NCBI GenBank assembly: GCA_900557355.1
Contig: USSR01000069.1
Coordinates: 1 to 16,729, forward strand
DNA: 16,729 nt
Direction: 5' to 3'
Origin: an uncultured Bacteroides sp.
GTDB taxonomy: Bacteria > Bacteroidota > Bacteroidia > Bacteroidales > Bacteroidaceae
Shown: one piece after another, positions 1 to 7,389 of the stretch
How positions within the stretch are numbered: position 1 is the first letter of the stretch
Layout of the letters: every line of letters begins with the position of its first letter
Program-made: the position numbers and the translations under genes
Notes under the pieces: generated by a model
The model's database searches: none
The model's input: the letters and a program-made list of their open reading frames with translations, nothing else
What the model was told of the DNA's origin: nothing

Positions 1-2
1 AT

Positions 3-36
3 ATTTTCTAGAAAAACTGCAGGTTTCATTCGGCAA
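3..36 (+). repeat. Left copy of 34-bp inverted repeat
   Basis: This stretch is the exact reverse complement of 2738-2771. It contains the core TTTTCTAGAAAA followed by CTGCAG and ATTCGGC. Weaker similarity, with one indel, continues to about position 46 (CTCTACTCT here against TTTACTCT in the other copy). The two copies bracket the intact ATPase gene and the ATPase pseudogene. The right copy belongs to a larger palindrome whose second half, if present on this side, would lie before the window. Identity of the two copies is read directly; their role as element ends is inference. Confidence 0.9.
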
Positions 37-124
37 CTCTACTCTAACCTTACCATCAACCGCTTATGCACGCTTATTTACGCCCCAGACATTATAAGAA
101 AGAATATTTCCTGCAGGTTCCCCG

Positions 125-1324
125 TCAATACAGGAAGCCGACAATCCAAATCGGCAATTTACACCTGTAAGGCGTTTCTATTCCATCAGCTAAAATATAA
201 GAATCAGACACATCTGCAATCTGATCATACGTTTTACCTTCACCACCAACTTCCAAAATATATCTTCCATTGACCCTAAAATCTCCGGTTTTCTTCCCGT
301 ACTCCACTTCATTGTCACACGAAAGTTGATTGACCACAAACGTTTCACGTGCCGTTCCTGTTTTCACAGGATGGGAAGCTAAAGCATATAGCAGATTAGG
401 ATTATCCAGAAAAATCTTATCCGGCTTTTGCATCTTCTTAACAGACAATAGATCCGCGTATAGCAAATGGAGCAGTTTCGCCTTTTCCAAGCTATTCAGA
501 TATTCGATGACAGTATTACGATGAATACCTATAGTTGTTGACAATTTGGAAATATCCACCTCAAAAGGAACAGAAGTTGCAAGAATGCCCAACAAGGCCT
601 TTATCTTACGCACATTACCCACATCAATTCCACACAACTGGGGCAATTCCGTTTCTACAATAAAATTAACAACCTGTTCTATACTTGTATAATAATCTAT
701 CTGATTTTTCAAATAAAACGGATAATATCCATATTGCAGATATTCTTTAAAAAGAGGTAAAGGGCGACACACTTTATTCACTTCCGAACAAATCTTTTCG
801 GGCGAGGTCAAGACTTCTTCCAGCGTACATACGGGAAAGCTCATTTGTTTATAAAACAATAGAAATTCTCGGAAAGAGAGCCCCTGCATCTCATAAGGGA
901 TACAGCGTCTGGATAAGTCGGCATCAGCATTTAATATATTGAGTAAAGAGGACGCGCTGAACACAACCTTCAAATCGGGATACATGTCATATACTTCTTT
1001 TATCTCCTTACTCCAAGTCGGATATTTATGTACCTCATCCAGAAAGAGATGCTTTCCTCCATTCTTTACGAATACATCCGCCAATTCCAGCAAAGTAAAA
1101 TTAGAGAAATAAACAGAATCCAATGTACAATAGAGCACGTCCCTACTATAAACCTCATAATGCAGTTTCATATACTGTAACATTAAAGTTGTTTTCCCCA
1201 CTCCTCGAGGTCCTCTAATAGCCACCAACTGAGCATCCCAATTGATTCGATGCATCAATGTCCTTATAATCTCAGTCGATGTCAATGACAACAAACGGTC
1301 TTGTTTCGCAAAAAGAGTTTCCAT
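125..1324 (-). CDS. AAA family ATPase with C-terminal DUF4143 domain
   Basis: Predicted cytoplasmic P-loop ATPase of 399 residues, the usual length for the AAA_14/DUF4143 proteins that occur in many copies in Bacteroidales. Walker A is GPRGVGKT at residues 38-45. Walker B is HLFLDEVHK at 92-100. A sensor-like FSASS is at 122-126, and paired arginines (139-140) follow in DADLSRR. The C-terminal half carries a winged-helix-like segment (about 250-290) and then GDFRV with ILEVGGEGK, which resembles the PD-(D/E)XK-like core assigned to DUF4143. The ATG at 1324 sits about 30 bp below a good -7 box. The cellular role of the family is not established; proposals include mobile-element or defence-related functions. 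It stands alone on the minus strand, downstream of a decayed paralogue, and two palindromes overlap its promoter. Confidence 0.9.
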   Translation of the reverse strand: METLFAKQDRLLSLTSTEIIRTLMHRINWDAQLVAIRGPRGVGKTTLMLQYMKLHYEVYSRDVLYCTLDSVYFSNFTLLELADVFVKNGGKHLFLDEVHKYPTWSKEIKEVYDMYPDLKVVFSASSLLNILNADADLSRRCIPYEMQGLSFREFLLFYKQMSFPVCTLEEVLTSPEKICSEVNKVCRPLPLFKEYLQYGYYPFYLKNQIDYYTSIEQVVNFIVETELPQLCGIDVGNVRKIKALLGILATSVPFEVDISKLSTTIGIHRNTVIEYLNSLEKAKLLHLLYADLLSVKKMQKPDKIFLDNPNLLYALASHPVKTGTARETFVVNQLSCDNEVEYGKKTGDFRVNGRYILEVGGEGKTYDQIADVSDSYILADGIETPYRCKLPIWIVGFLY

Positions 1325-1353
1325 ACATTCCTATATCTTAGTATTATGAGATA

Positions 1354-1361
1354 CAAAGATA
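1354..1361 (-). promoter_or_regulatory. -7 box of the intact ATPase promoter
   Basis: On the minus strand this reads TATCTTTG, an exact match to the Bacteroidetes -7 consensus TAnnTTTG. A TTTG lies 22 bp upstream, at the far end of the first palindrome, slightly wider than the usual 19-21 bp. The start codon at 1324 is about 30 bp downstream, leaving a short leader. The -33 region is covered by the palindrome, so a protein bound there would be expected to block or modulate transcription. Confidence 0.6.
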
Positions 1362-1363
1362 AT

Positions 1364-1422
1364 CATTTGCTGTTTGCAAACAGCAAAAAGTGCGAAAAAA
1401 TGCTGTTTGCAAACAGCAAATG
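1364..1422. repeat. Two palindromes, candidate operator
   Basis: Positions 1366-1387 form a perfect 22-bp palindrome with half-site TTTGCTGTTTG. Positions 1401-1418 form a perfect 18-bp palindrome with half-site TGCTGTTTG. The two units are also inverted relative to each other, since 1364-1385 is the reverse complement of 1401-1422, with a 15-bp spacer. The pair covers the -33 region of the ATPase promoter. This arrangement suits a dimeric DNA-binding regulator bound at two sites. No regulator gene is adjacent, so self-regulation or a distant regulator are both possible. Confidence 0.75.
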
Positions 1423-1746
1423 AATACATTCTCAACAAAAGGTGTCTCAAGCCTATATCTACCATATAATGTTCCACCTGATACAATACTTACGGAGAAT
1501 TCCTGAAACCTTTTGTTCCACAATGGAATGGAGACGTAAGAGTTTTACTGTCAACGATGCACTCTCAAATCGTCAAAGGGTCAAGAAAGGAAACATTTCT
1601 TATCAGAATTGGAATAACATATGCAAAAAAGAAATAGGAGCAATTATTTAACATTGAACATTTATATAAGCAGAAAAGAATTGCCAGTAAGGGATCAAGT
1701 GATTATATAAAAAGAATGATTGCATACAAAATGGCAGAAAGCGACC
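1423..1746. other. Intergenic segment with no recognised gene
   Basis: This lies between the palindromes and the broken end of the ATPase pseudogene. The missing C-terminus of the pseudogene (the EVGG region and the LY terminus seen in the intact paralogue) cannot be found here in any minus frame, so that part has been deleted or replaced. A 69-codon open frame with a GTG start at 1442-1651 on the plus strand has no recognisable domain and is not called as a gene. Confidence 0.5.
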
Positions 1747-2699
1747 TCAATAGACATCTGGTGTATTGTCAGAAAGCACATAAGACAAATTCGTAATATT
1801 CAGATACACCTTGTCCACTTTGCCTAAAAGTCTGACACCTTCCGTCTCTGCCCGAAGCTGATTAATTATTCCAGCCTTTTCCAGATAACACATCAAATCG
1901 GAAACTGTATTTCTATTCATATCAAGCAAAGTCGCCAACTTGGTAAAATTAGGTTTAACGGAACACTTTTCGCTATGATATACAACAGTCTTTTCAATTT
2001 CAATGCTGTCGCTATATTCATATTCGCAAAAGTCGGTATATCATTTTCCAAAGTCTGCTTAATGATACTTTGTAAACGAAGCAAATATCCCTTTTCCTGA
2101 AAGAAAGGGTAATAGCCATGTTGCAGATACTCCTTAAACAACAAAATAGGACGCGCCTCGACATAAGGAAAATCTACTTTATGTTTCAGTATATCCTCTA
2201 AAGAATAAACTGGTAAATGATAACCATACGAAATGGCAAGGTATTCGCAGAAAGACAACCCCACCATACGATATTCCAACTTTCTACGACTCAAATCAGC
2301 CTCTCCGACTTCCAAATCCAATATAGAGGAACCAGTATACACGACTTACAGTTTGGCTATCAGATCGTATATATTCTTTATCTCCCGAGCCCAACCAGCA
2401 TACTTATGTATTTCGTCAATATAGAGTTTTTTTCCTCCATGCTGATAGAAGTCCATCGCCAGATCAATCAGTTTATGTTCTGCAAAATACAAATCATCAG
2501 CTGTCACAAACAAGGTCTCGTCGATATTATCATATAGCTTGATATGTTGCAAAAGCATAGTTGTTTTACCAACACCGCGTGGACCTAAAATAGCAATAAG
2601 CCTACTACTCCACTCTATCTCATCATGGAGATAACGGATAAAATCAGTGGATATGTTGCTAAGCAACATCCGGTATGACCTATAAAGCGTATCCACCAT
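1747..2699 (-). pseudogene. Degenerate AAA/DUF4143 ATPase
   Basis: Paralogue of the intact ATPase at 125-1324, broken in three ways. The ATG is at 2699. Residues 1-117 retain Walker A GPRGVGKT (39-46) and Walker B KLYIDEIHK. A TAA at 2346-2348 then replaces the codon expected to encode the Lys of LKVV. Reading resumes in the same frame with VVYTGSS and continues through GEADLSRR and the DUF4143 region. At about 1950-1960 one base is missing (GTTCCGTTAAACC, where one more T would restore frame). The next frame picks up TKLATLLDMNRNTV and runs to a stop at 1747. About 80 C-terminal residues, including the EVGG motif, are absent. Three independent lesions make a sequencing error unlikely. A truncated N-terminal ATPase domain could still be made. 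Confidence 0.9.
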
Positions 2700-2722
2700 T
2701 TCTTGTTTTGGGGTTATACAGA

Positions 2723-2730
2723 CAAATATA
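2723..2730 (-). promoter_or_regulatory. -7 box upstream of the ATPase pseudogene
   Basis: On the minus strand this reads TATATTTG, a match to TAnnTTTG, 23 bp before the ATG at 2699. It straddles the outer end of the 76-bp palindrome, so the upstream part of this promoter would be supplied by the repeat. No clear TTTG is found 19-21 bp upstream, so the promoter is only possible. Confidence 0.4.
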
Positions 2731-2801
2731 GAGTAAATTGCCGAATGAAACCTGCAGTTTTTCTAGAAAATGCTAGTTTTATTCGGCAATTTACTCTATA
2801 T
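2726..2801. repeat. 76-bp palindrome with 21-bp perfect stem
   Basis: Positions 2726-2746 are the exact reverse complement of 2781-2801 (arm ATATAGAGTAA then ATTGCCGAAT). The pairing continues inward for four more pairs after one mismatch at 2747/2780. The centre holds CTGCAG and CTAG-AAAATG-CTAG. As single-stranded DNA or RNA it would make a long hairpin. The left half plus the centre is the part repeated in inverted orientation at 3-36. It could be a dispersed palindromic repeat, a transposon end, a recombination site, or a bidirectional terminator. Confidence 0.85.
2738..2771 (-). repeat. Right copy of 34-bp inverted repeat
   Basis: Exact reverse complement of 3-36, from TTGCCGAATG through CTGCAG to CTAGAAAAT. 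It lies inside the 76-bp palindrome and about 40 bp upstream of the ATPase pseudogene start. Together with the left copy it defines a 2.77-kb unit containing two ATPase genes and no transposase. Confidence 0.9.
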
Positions 2802-3153
2802 CTATCATAATCCCCACAGAAAAAGAATACTCATTCTTTAATATATAGCGGATAATTTCATAGTCAAAATGCATATACGAATAACCTTTAAGCCAAAGAT
2901 AGTATCAAAAAACATTTAACTAAGAAACATAATTATGATAACCAACAAATAACAGATTCCACTTATTTTAAAGACCCCATCTTATATCCAAGATCTGTTT
3001 GATATAATATATTCTTTTATTGAATAATAGACGCACATCAAAATTATATCCCATATAAACCACATAATTTATAAGAGAACACCAGAGATATTAAAAAATA
3101 AGAACAGAAATAGCCAACTACTACAATATCTAGCAATATAGTCCTAATAAACA
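2802..3153. other. AT-rich intergenic region
   Basis: No coding potential, RNA gene or convincing intrinsic terminator is visible. It is the 3' flank of the larger lipoprotein gene, which ends at 3154, and it separates the polysaccharide locus from the repeat-bounded ATPase unit. Confidence 0.5.
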
Positions 3154-5346
3154 TTATGGAATCTTCTGAATGATACCTTCCCAGCTATCAATACCAATCC
3201 ACTGCAAGTATTGTTCAAAGTACTCATTTTCTGCATCAGTACCAGCTTTTTGATAAGTCATCCATACCGGTTTAGCTTCCCCCTGATATTCCGCATCATT
3301 GTATTTACGTAATCCTAAACGAGCACCATCACCCAGATGATCGAACCAACTATGCCATTGGATTCCATTAATCCCTTCCAAGACATTGATCTTCTTCCAT
3401 CCAAAAGCAAACCCAGCAGCTTGATTCTGCAAATCCTTATCCGCATAACTTGGAGAACATGTCCCAGCCTCCGAAAGCCACACAGAACGCCTGACCTCTC
3501 CCTTATATTGGTTCTGAGGGATACTAACCCATTTATCCAATACTTCAAGGTTCTTCAATGTCACATATTCTGTATCCATAGAGAAAGTTGCCTGTGCATC
3601 GTCCCAAGTACAAGGATTTCCCAATTGTGCCGGATAGCTGTGACATGCTAACGACCAAAAGAAGTCCCCTTCAGCTCCACTAAACTGATTCATAAAATCA
3701 AGCATATCTTTTACTTTATACCACCCGCCACCAGCAGCAATAGCCCATCCATGAGAAAAAGAGATGAATACTTCGGAATGTTGATCATACTGATGTACAA
3801 TATTATAGCACATACGCATTGAACGAAGATAAGTATCCATAAACGTAGCAATCGGTTTATCTCCCATATTTGTCCAATGGATTCCTCCATCTACCTCATT
3901 ATGTATAATCCAGTGTGCTATACGCATATCAGGCTTACTATATCTTTGTGCCAAGAAATCAAGTGCAGCAGCATAACATTGAGTAGACTCTACCGTAGTC
4001 ATGTTAGGCATTGTATAGGGTGCCACCCCATTATAATCTGGATGTTTCAAGAGTTCTCCAGCATCTCCTTCAGGAGCTATCAACAAAATTCCAGCTACAG
4101 CAATACCACGTTGACTAGTCTGCTTCAATACCACATCAAAAGAATTTATAAGATACTGTTCACTAAAATAATATGTTTTCCCACCATACTCATACGGTAT
4201 ATCTCCTACCTGTTGAGAAAGATGCATAAAATTATTTATAGGAATATTAATCGTAGCACTACTAATTCCTAATGCATCCAAATCATATGCCAAAAGCTCA
4301 TGATTTATAAGTCCTCCTAATCCTTTTTTTGATTTTAGCGTAATAGCCTCGATATTTTGCTTTGCATAAATCTCATCCACATTTGTATAACGAGCATGAG
4401 AAACAAGTTCATCCACATCTACTCCTTCTTTAAAGATAGCCCATTTAGATAATAGGCGATCATATTGAAAACCATCTATATCAACATATCGATCCAACTG
4501 TATAAGAAAAGAATTATCTGACAAAGGGGTTTTAAACTCTATCTTTCCTTCTTTAAACATATCCACAAAAGGAGGTATTTCACCAAGGAAGAAAGAACCT
4601 TCACCTATATATTCCCCCTGAATAGTAATCAAGGTTTCTCCAACTGTAACATCTGTTATACGACAAGCATAATCATTACTCAGATAATCTTTAATACTTT
4701 GTTCATACTTCTCCTTATTTAAAGCTTCATTACTTTCTTCTTCCTCTTCTTTCTTCTCTTCCTCATTCATTACACGCAGACGAATGTTACGCATTCGTAT
4801 TATATTATTGGGATCAGTGCCAAAATCCATTCGCAAATTATCTCCTTTTTTCCCCCAATTAAAGTTCTTTCGATATTCTTTCAGACGAACACTAAAAGAA
4901 GCCCACTCTTTAGAAGCAGGCACCTCCCCTGCACTCATACTACGTGCCGGATCAATTCCTGTTTTTACATCCATAAAGAAAAGCTCAAGATTACTCATCC
5001 CCAGTTCTGTTTGATATTCAAATTCAAGAACATTACATTCTTCAGAAACATCTTCCTCAAATGTACCAGTTGTTGCCCATGGATCACCATCGGTCGTCTC
5101 TACAGTACAAGTACTATCTTCGTGTAAGGTTAGAACAACCCCCGATTTATACTTGCCATTTAATAACATATAAACAGGTGGCGTTCCAGGTTCCTCAGAA
5201 GGAGGGATAGAACCAGCATCATCTTCCTGAAAATCGTCCTGACAAGAAATTAAATTCACAATTAAAGGTATCGCCAAAAATAACCCTACACATCGCTCCA
5301 TAAAGCGACTTAGTTTTCCCGTGTGAAAAACTCTCAACTTTCTCAT
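3154..5346 (-). CDS. Surface lipoprotein, DUF5722-like glycoside hydrolase candidate with N-terminal extra domain
   Basis: Predicted 730-residue lipoprotein. A positively charged N-terminus and hydrophobic stretch lead to lipobox LISC with Cys35. The following QDDFQEDD fits the acidic export signal that sends Bacteroidetes lipoproteins to the cell surface. Residues about 57-192 look like a beta-rich, carbohydrate-binding-like domain ending DFGTDPNNIIRMRNIRLR. A Glu/Lys-rich linker (194-215) follows. Residues about 220-730 match the DUF5722 pattern: a beta-rich segment, then a TIM-barrel-like region with HNEVDGG (Glu484) and WLSEAG (Glu626). An Asn-Glu acid/base and a later Glu nucleophile, 142 residues apart, suit clan GH-A. 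The substrate is unknown. It follows the paralogue at 5377-7089 after 30 bp and is probably cotranscribed. The ATG at 5346 places the signal peptide correctly. The glycosidase role is inference; family membership is moderately sure. Confidence 0.8.
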   Translation of the reverse strand: MRKLRVFHTGKLSRFMERCVGLFLAIPLIVNLISCQDDFQEDDAGSIPPSEEPGTPPVYMLLNGKYKSGVVLTLHEDSTCTVETTDGDPWATTGTFEEDVSEECNVLEFEYQTELGMSNLELFFMDVKTGIDPARSMSAGEVPASKEWASFSVRLKEYRKNFNWGKKGDNLRMDFGTDPNNIIRMRNIRLRVMNEEEKKEEEEESNEALNKEKYEQSIKDYLSNDYACRITDVTVGETLITIQGEYIGEGSFFLGEIPPFVDMFKEGKIEFKTPLSDNSFLIQLDRYVDIDGFQYDRLLSKWAIFKEGVDVDELVSHARYTNVDEIYAKQNIEAITLKSKKGLGGLINHELLAYDLDALGISSATINIPINNFMHLSQQVGDIPYEYGGKTYYFSEQYLINSFDVVLKQTSQRGIAVAGILLIAPEGDAGELLKHPDYNGVAPYTMPNMTTVESTQCYAAALDFLAQRYSKPDMRIAHWIIHNEVDGGIHWTNMGDKPIATFMDTYLRSMRMCYNIVHQYDQHSEVFISFSHGWAIAAGGGWYKVKDMLDFMNQFSGAEGDFFWSLACHSYPAQLGNPCTWDDAQATFSMDTEYVTLKNLEVLDKWVSIPQNQYKGEVRRSVWLSEAGTCSPSYADKDLQNQAAGFAFGWKKINVLEGINGIQWHSWFDHLGDGARLGLRKYNDAEYQGEAKPVWMTYQKAGTDAENEYFEQYLQWIGIDSWEGIIQKIP

Positions 5347-5376
5347 AATTTCAGTTTTTAGTTAATAAAAAAACAA

Positions 5377-7089
5377 TTAGAAGTTCTCAATAATATCCCA
5401 ATCTGAAATTCCAATTACAGGTAAGAACTGTTCAAAATACTCATTTTCTTGTTCCGTTCCAGCTTTCTGATAGACATACCATGCTGGCTTAGCCTCTCCA
5501 TCATAAGTAGTATCTAAAGATTTGCGTAACCCTAGGCAAGCTCCCTCCACTTCATTATCAAACCAATTATGCCACTGTATCCCATCTATACCCTCCAAAG
5601 CATTAATTTTTTTCCAAGCATAAGCAACTCCCGCGGCCTGTTTTAAAAGCTCTTCATCCGAATAGTCACGAGAGTTTACTCCTGCTTCCGAAAGCCAAAG
5701 AGAACGTTTAATAAATCCCTTATATCTATTTTCCCCAGCCAAAATCCACTTATTTAGGACTTCAAGATTTTTAAACGTAACAAATTGAGAACCCATAGAA
5801 TAAGTGGCATTTGGATCATTCCAAGTACACGGATTAGTCAAGTCTTGAGCATAACTATGATAAGCCAATCCCCATTGGAAATCACCTTCTGCTCTACTAT
5901 AAGCATTTAACAAATCAATCATCTCTTTACAAGTATACCACCCTGGATTGGATCTTTCAGTCCATGAGTGAGAAAAAGAAGCAAAAACTTCTGCACAAGA
6001 GTCATATTGCCGCACAATATTATAACACATTCTCATTGACTTCACATAGGTATCAGTAAATACAGTGACCGGTTTCATTCCCATATTAGCCCAATCTCTC
6101 CCTCCATCAACCTCATTATGCATAATCCAATGACTAATTCTCCCATAGCGATTATCAATGGTACAATATCTTTTTGCTAAAAAATCAAGTGCTGCAGCAT
6201 AGCAATTCAAGGCTTCCGGAGTTGTCATGTTAGGCATAGTATATGTTCCCCCATCATTATCCGGATGTTGCAATATTTTCCCTAATTCTGTATCAGTACA
6301 TTTAGATGCAGGTTCTAATAATATGATCGCTGCAACAGATATATTCCGCTCTTTAGTTGCTGCCAAAAGAACCCTATCAATCGAGTTTCTAAGATAATTC
6401 TCATCCATATAATAACTCTTTCCTCCATATGTATGTTTAATATCACCTGTTCTTGGGGTAAGATGCATAAAATGGGTTATACAAACATTGATAGTAGCAC
6501 TGCTGATATTCAATGATGTAAGATCAGATATATATTGATTAGGAATGATTCCTCCCATCCCTTTCTTTGATGTAATTTTAAAGGGAGACAAATGCTGAGT
6601 AGCAAAAGTTTCATCCGCATGGTGGGCATGAGAAACTAAATAATCACTATCTACCCCTTCTTTAAAGATAGCCCATTTTGATAATAATCTATCATATAAA
6701 AATCCTTCCCTCTCAACGAACCGCTCAAGTTCTATTTGAAATAATGAGTTTAAAAGCCTCACTTTATAAGGAGACTCTTTTAATTTCACTACGTCCATAT
6801 AAGGAGTTATCTCACCTAGAAAGAAGTTTCCCTCACCTACATATTCGCCACTTATTCTAACCGAAGATTCCGTTATAGACACCGACTGAATACTACAGGC
6901 ATAATCATTATACAAATAAAAATTCAGATTTTCTCCATGTTGAATATCCTCCTCATTAAAAGCAGAAGGAGGTTCTTCCACCCTATTGCCCTCTTCACTA
7001 CAAGACAATAATAGAAGACATATAATAACAACCACACATTTTATGAAATCACAGCCTGCAACAACAGGCTGCCTTCTAGAAACTTTCAT
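5377..7089 (-). CDS. Surface lipoprotein, DUF5722-like glycoside hydrolase candidate
   Basis: Predicted lipoprotein of 570 residues from the ATG at 7089; the open frame extends two codons further to a TTG at 7095, but the ATG is preferred. The signal peptide ends in lipobox LLSC with Cys30, followed by SEEGNRVEE, suggesting surface export. The rest aligns throughout with residues about 220-730 of the neighbour at 3154-5346, so it has the DUF5722-like part but not the N-terminal beta-rich domain. The catalytic candidates are conserved: HNEVDGG (Glu326) and WLSEAG (Glu468). Other shared blocks are YTMPNMTT, CYAAALDFLA, SMRMCYNIV and GIQWH. Both proteins end with KAGT, NEYFEQ and a Trp-containing tail. 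It is the first gene of the two-gene unit. The target glycan is unknown; the context suggests a locally made surface polysaccharide or a related dietary or host glycan. Confidence 0.8.
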   Translation of the reverse strand: MKVSRRQPVVAGCDFIKCVVVIICLLLLSCSEEGNRVEEPPSAFNEEDIQHGENLNFYLYNDYACSIQSVSITESSVRISGEYVGEGNFFLGEITPYMDVVKLKESPYKVRLLNSLFQIELERFVEREGFLYDRLLSKWAIFKEGVDSDYLVSHAHHADETFATQHLSPFKITSKKGMGGIIPNQYISDLTSLNISSATINVCITHFMHLTPRTGDIKHTYGGKSYYMDENYLRNSIDRVLLAATKERNISVAAIILLEPASKCTDTELGKILQHPDNDGGTYTMPNMTTPEALNCYAAALDFLAKRYCTIDNRYGRISHWIMHNEVDGGRDWANMGMKPVTVFTDTYVKSMRMCYNIVRQYDSCAEVFASFSHSWTERSNPGWYTCKEMIDLLNAYSRAEGDFQWGLAYHSYAQDLTNPCTWNDPNATYSMGSQFVTFKNLEVLNKWILAGENRYKGFIKRSLWLSEAGVNSRDYSDEELLKQAAGVAYAWKKINALEGIDGIQWHNWFDNEVEGACLGLRKSLDTTYDGEAKPAWYVYQKAGTEQENEYFEQFLPVIGISDWDIIENF

Positions 7090-7120
7090 ACACAAATATT
7101 ATACGGTTTAGGTTTGGTAG

Positions 7121-7128
7121 CAAATATA
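7121..7128 (-). promoter_or_regulatory. -7 box for the lipoprotein pair
   Basis: On the minus strand this reads TATATTTG, matching TAnnTTTG, about 31 bp before the ATG at 7089. No TTTG is found 19-21 bp upstream, so only the -7 element is supported. It would let the lipoprotein pair be transcribed separately from the glycosyltransferase operon upstream. Confidence 0.45.
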
Positions 7129-7364
7129 TAACAATTATACTATTTACTAATAAATACTTACTTTTTTTACAGAATAAAAACAGTTATAAATATTTAGCAT
7201 CCACTTTAGACACCTTATTAGCCAGATATTTGCGAACAGGACAATAAAACCTGGAAATATAAATAAAATCAAAATAAGTGTACAGATTTTTTTTAGAATG
7301 ACCTAAAAATATTCCCACTTAAAGAGACAGGAACATTTTTATTTTAGACAAAACAAATATTCAT

Positions 7365-7389
7365 AATATCATTTAGCCCCAATGATATT
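7365..7389 (-). terminator. Possible hairpin terminator after the GT2 gene
   Basis: Positions 7365-7373 (AATATCATT) pair perfectly with 7381-7389 (AATGATATT) around a 7-nt loop. The stem touches the stop codon of the GT2 gene at 7389. On the minus strand a moderately T-rich stretch follows. The stem is nearly all A-T, so it would be a weak terminator. It may only mark the end of the glycosyltransferase operon. Confidence 0.35.

Noticed and set aside
1442..1651. 69-codon plus-strand open frame with GTG start
   Set aside because: It has no recognisable domain, no promoter or ribosome-binding signal, and lies in a junction between decayed sequences. Chance is more likely.
2217..2537. Plus-strand open frames opposite the ATPase pseudogene
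   Set aside because: They are antisense shadows of a coding sequence whose minus-strand reading matches the neighbouring ATPase motif by motif.
3337..4272. Plus-strand open frames of 104 and 131 codons opposite the larger lipoprotein gene
   Set aside because: They are low-complexity translations on the antisense strand of a well-supported gene, with no domain pattern.
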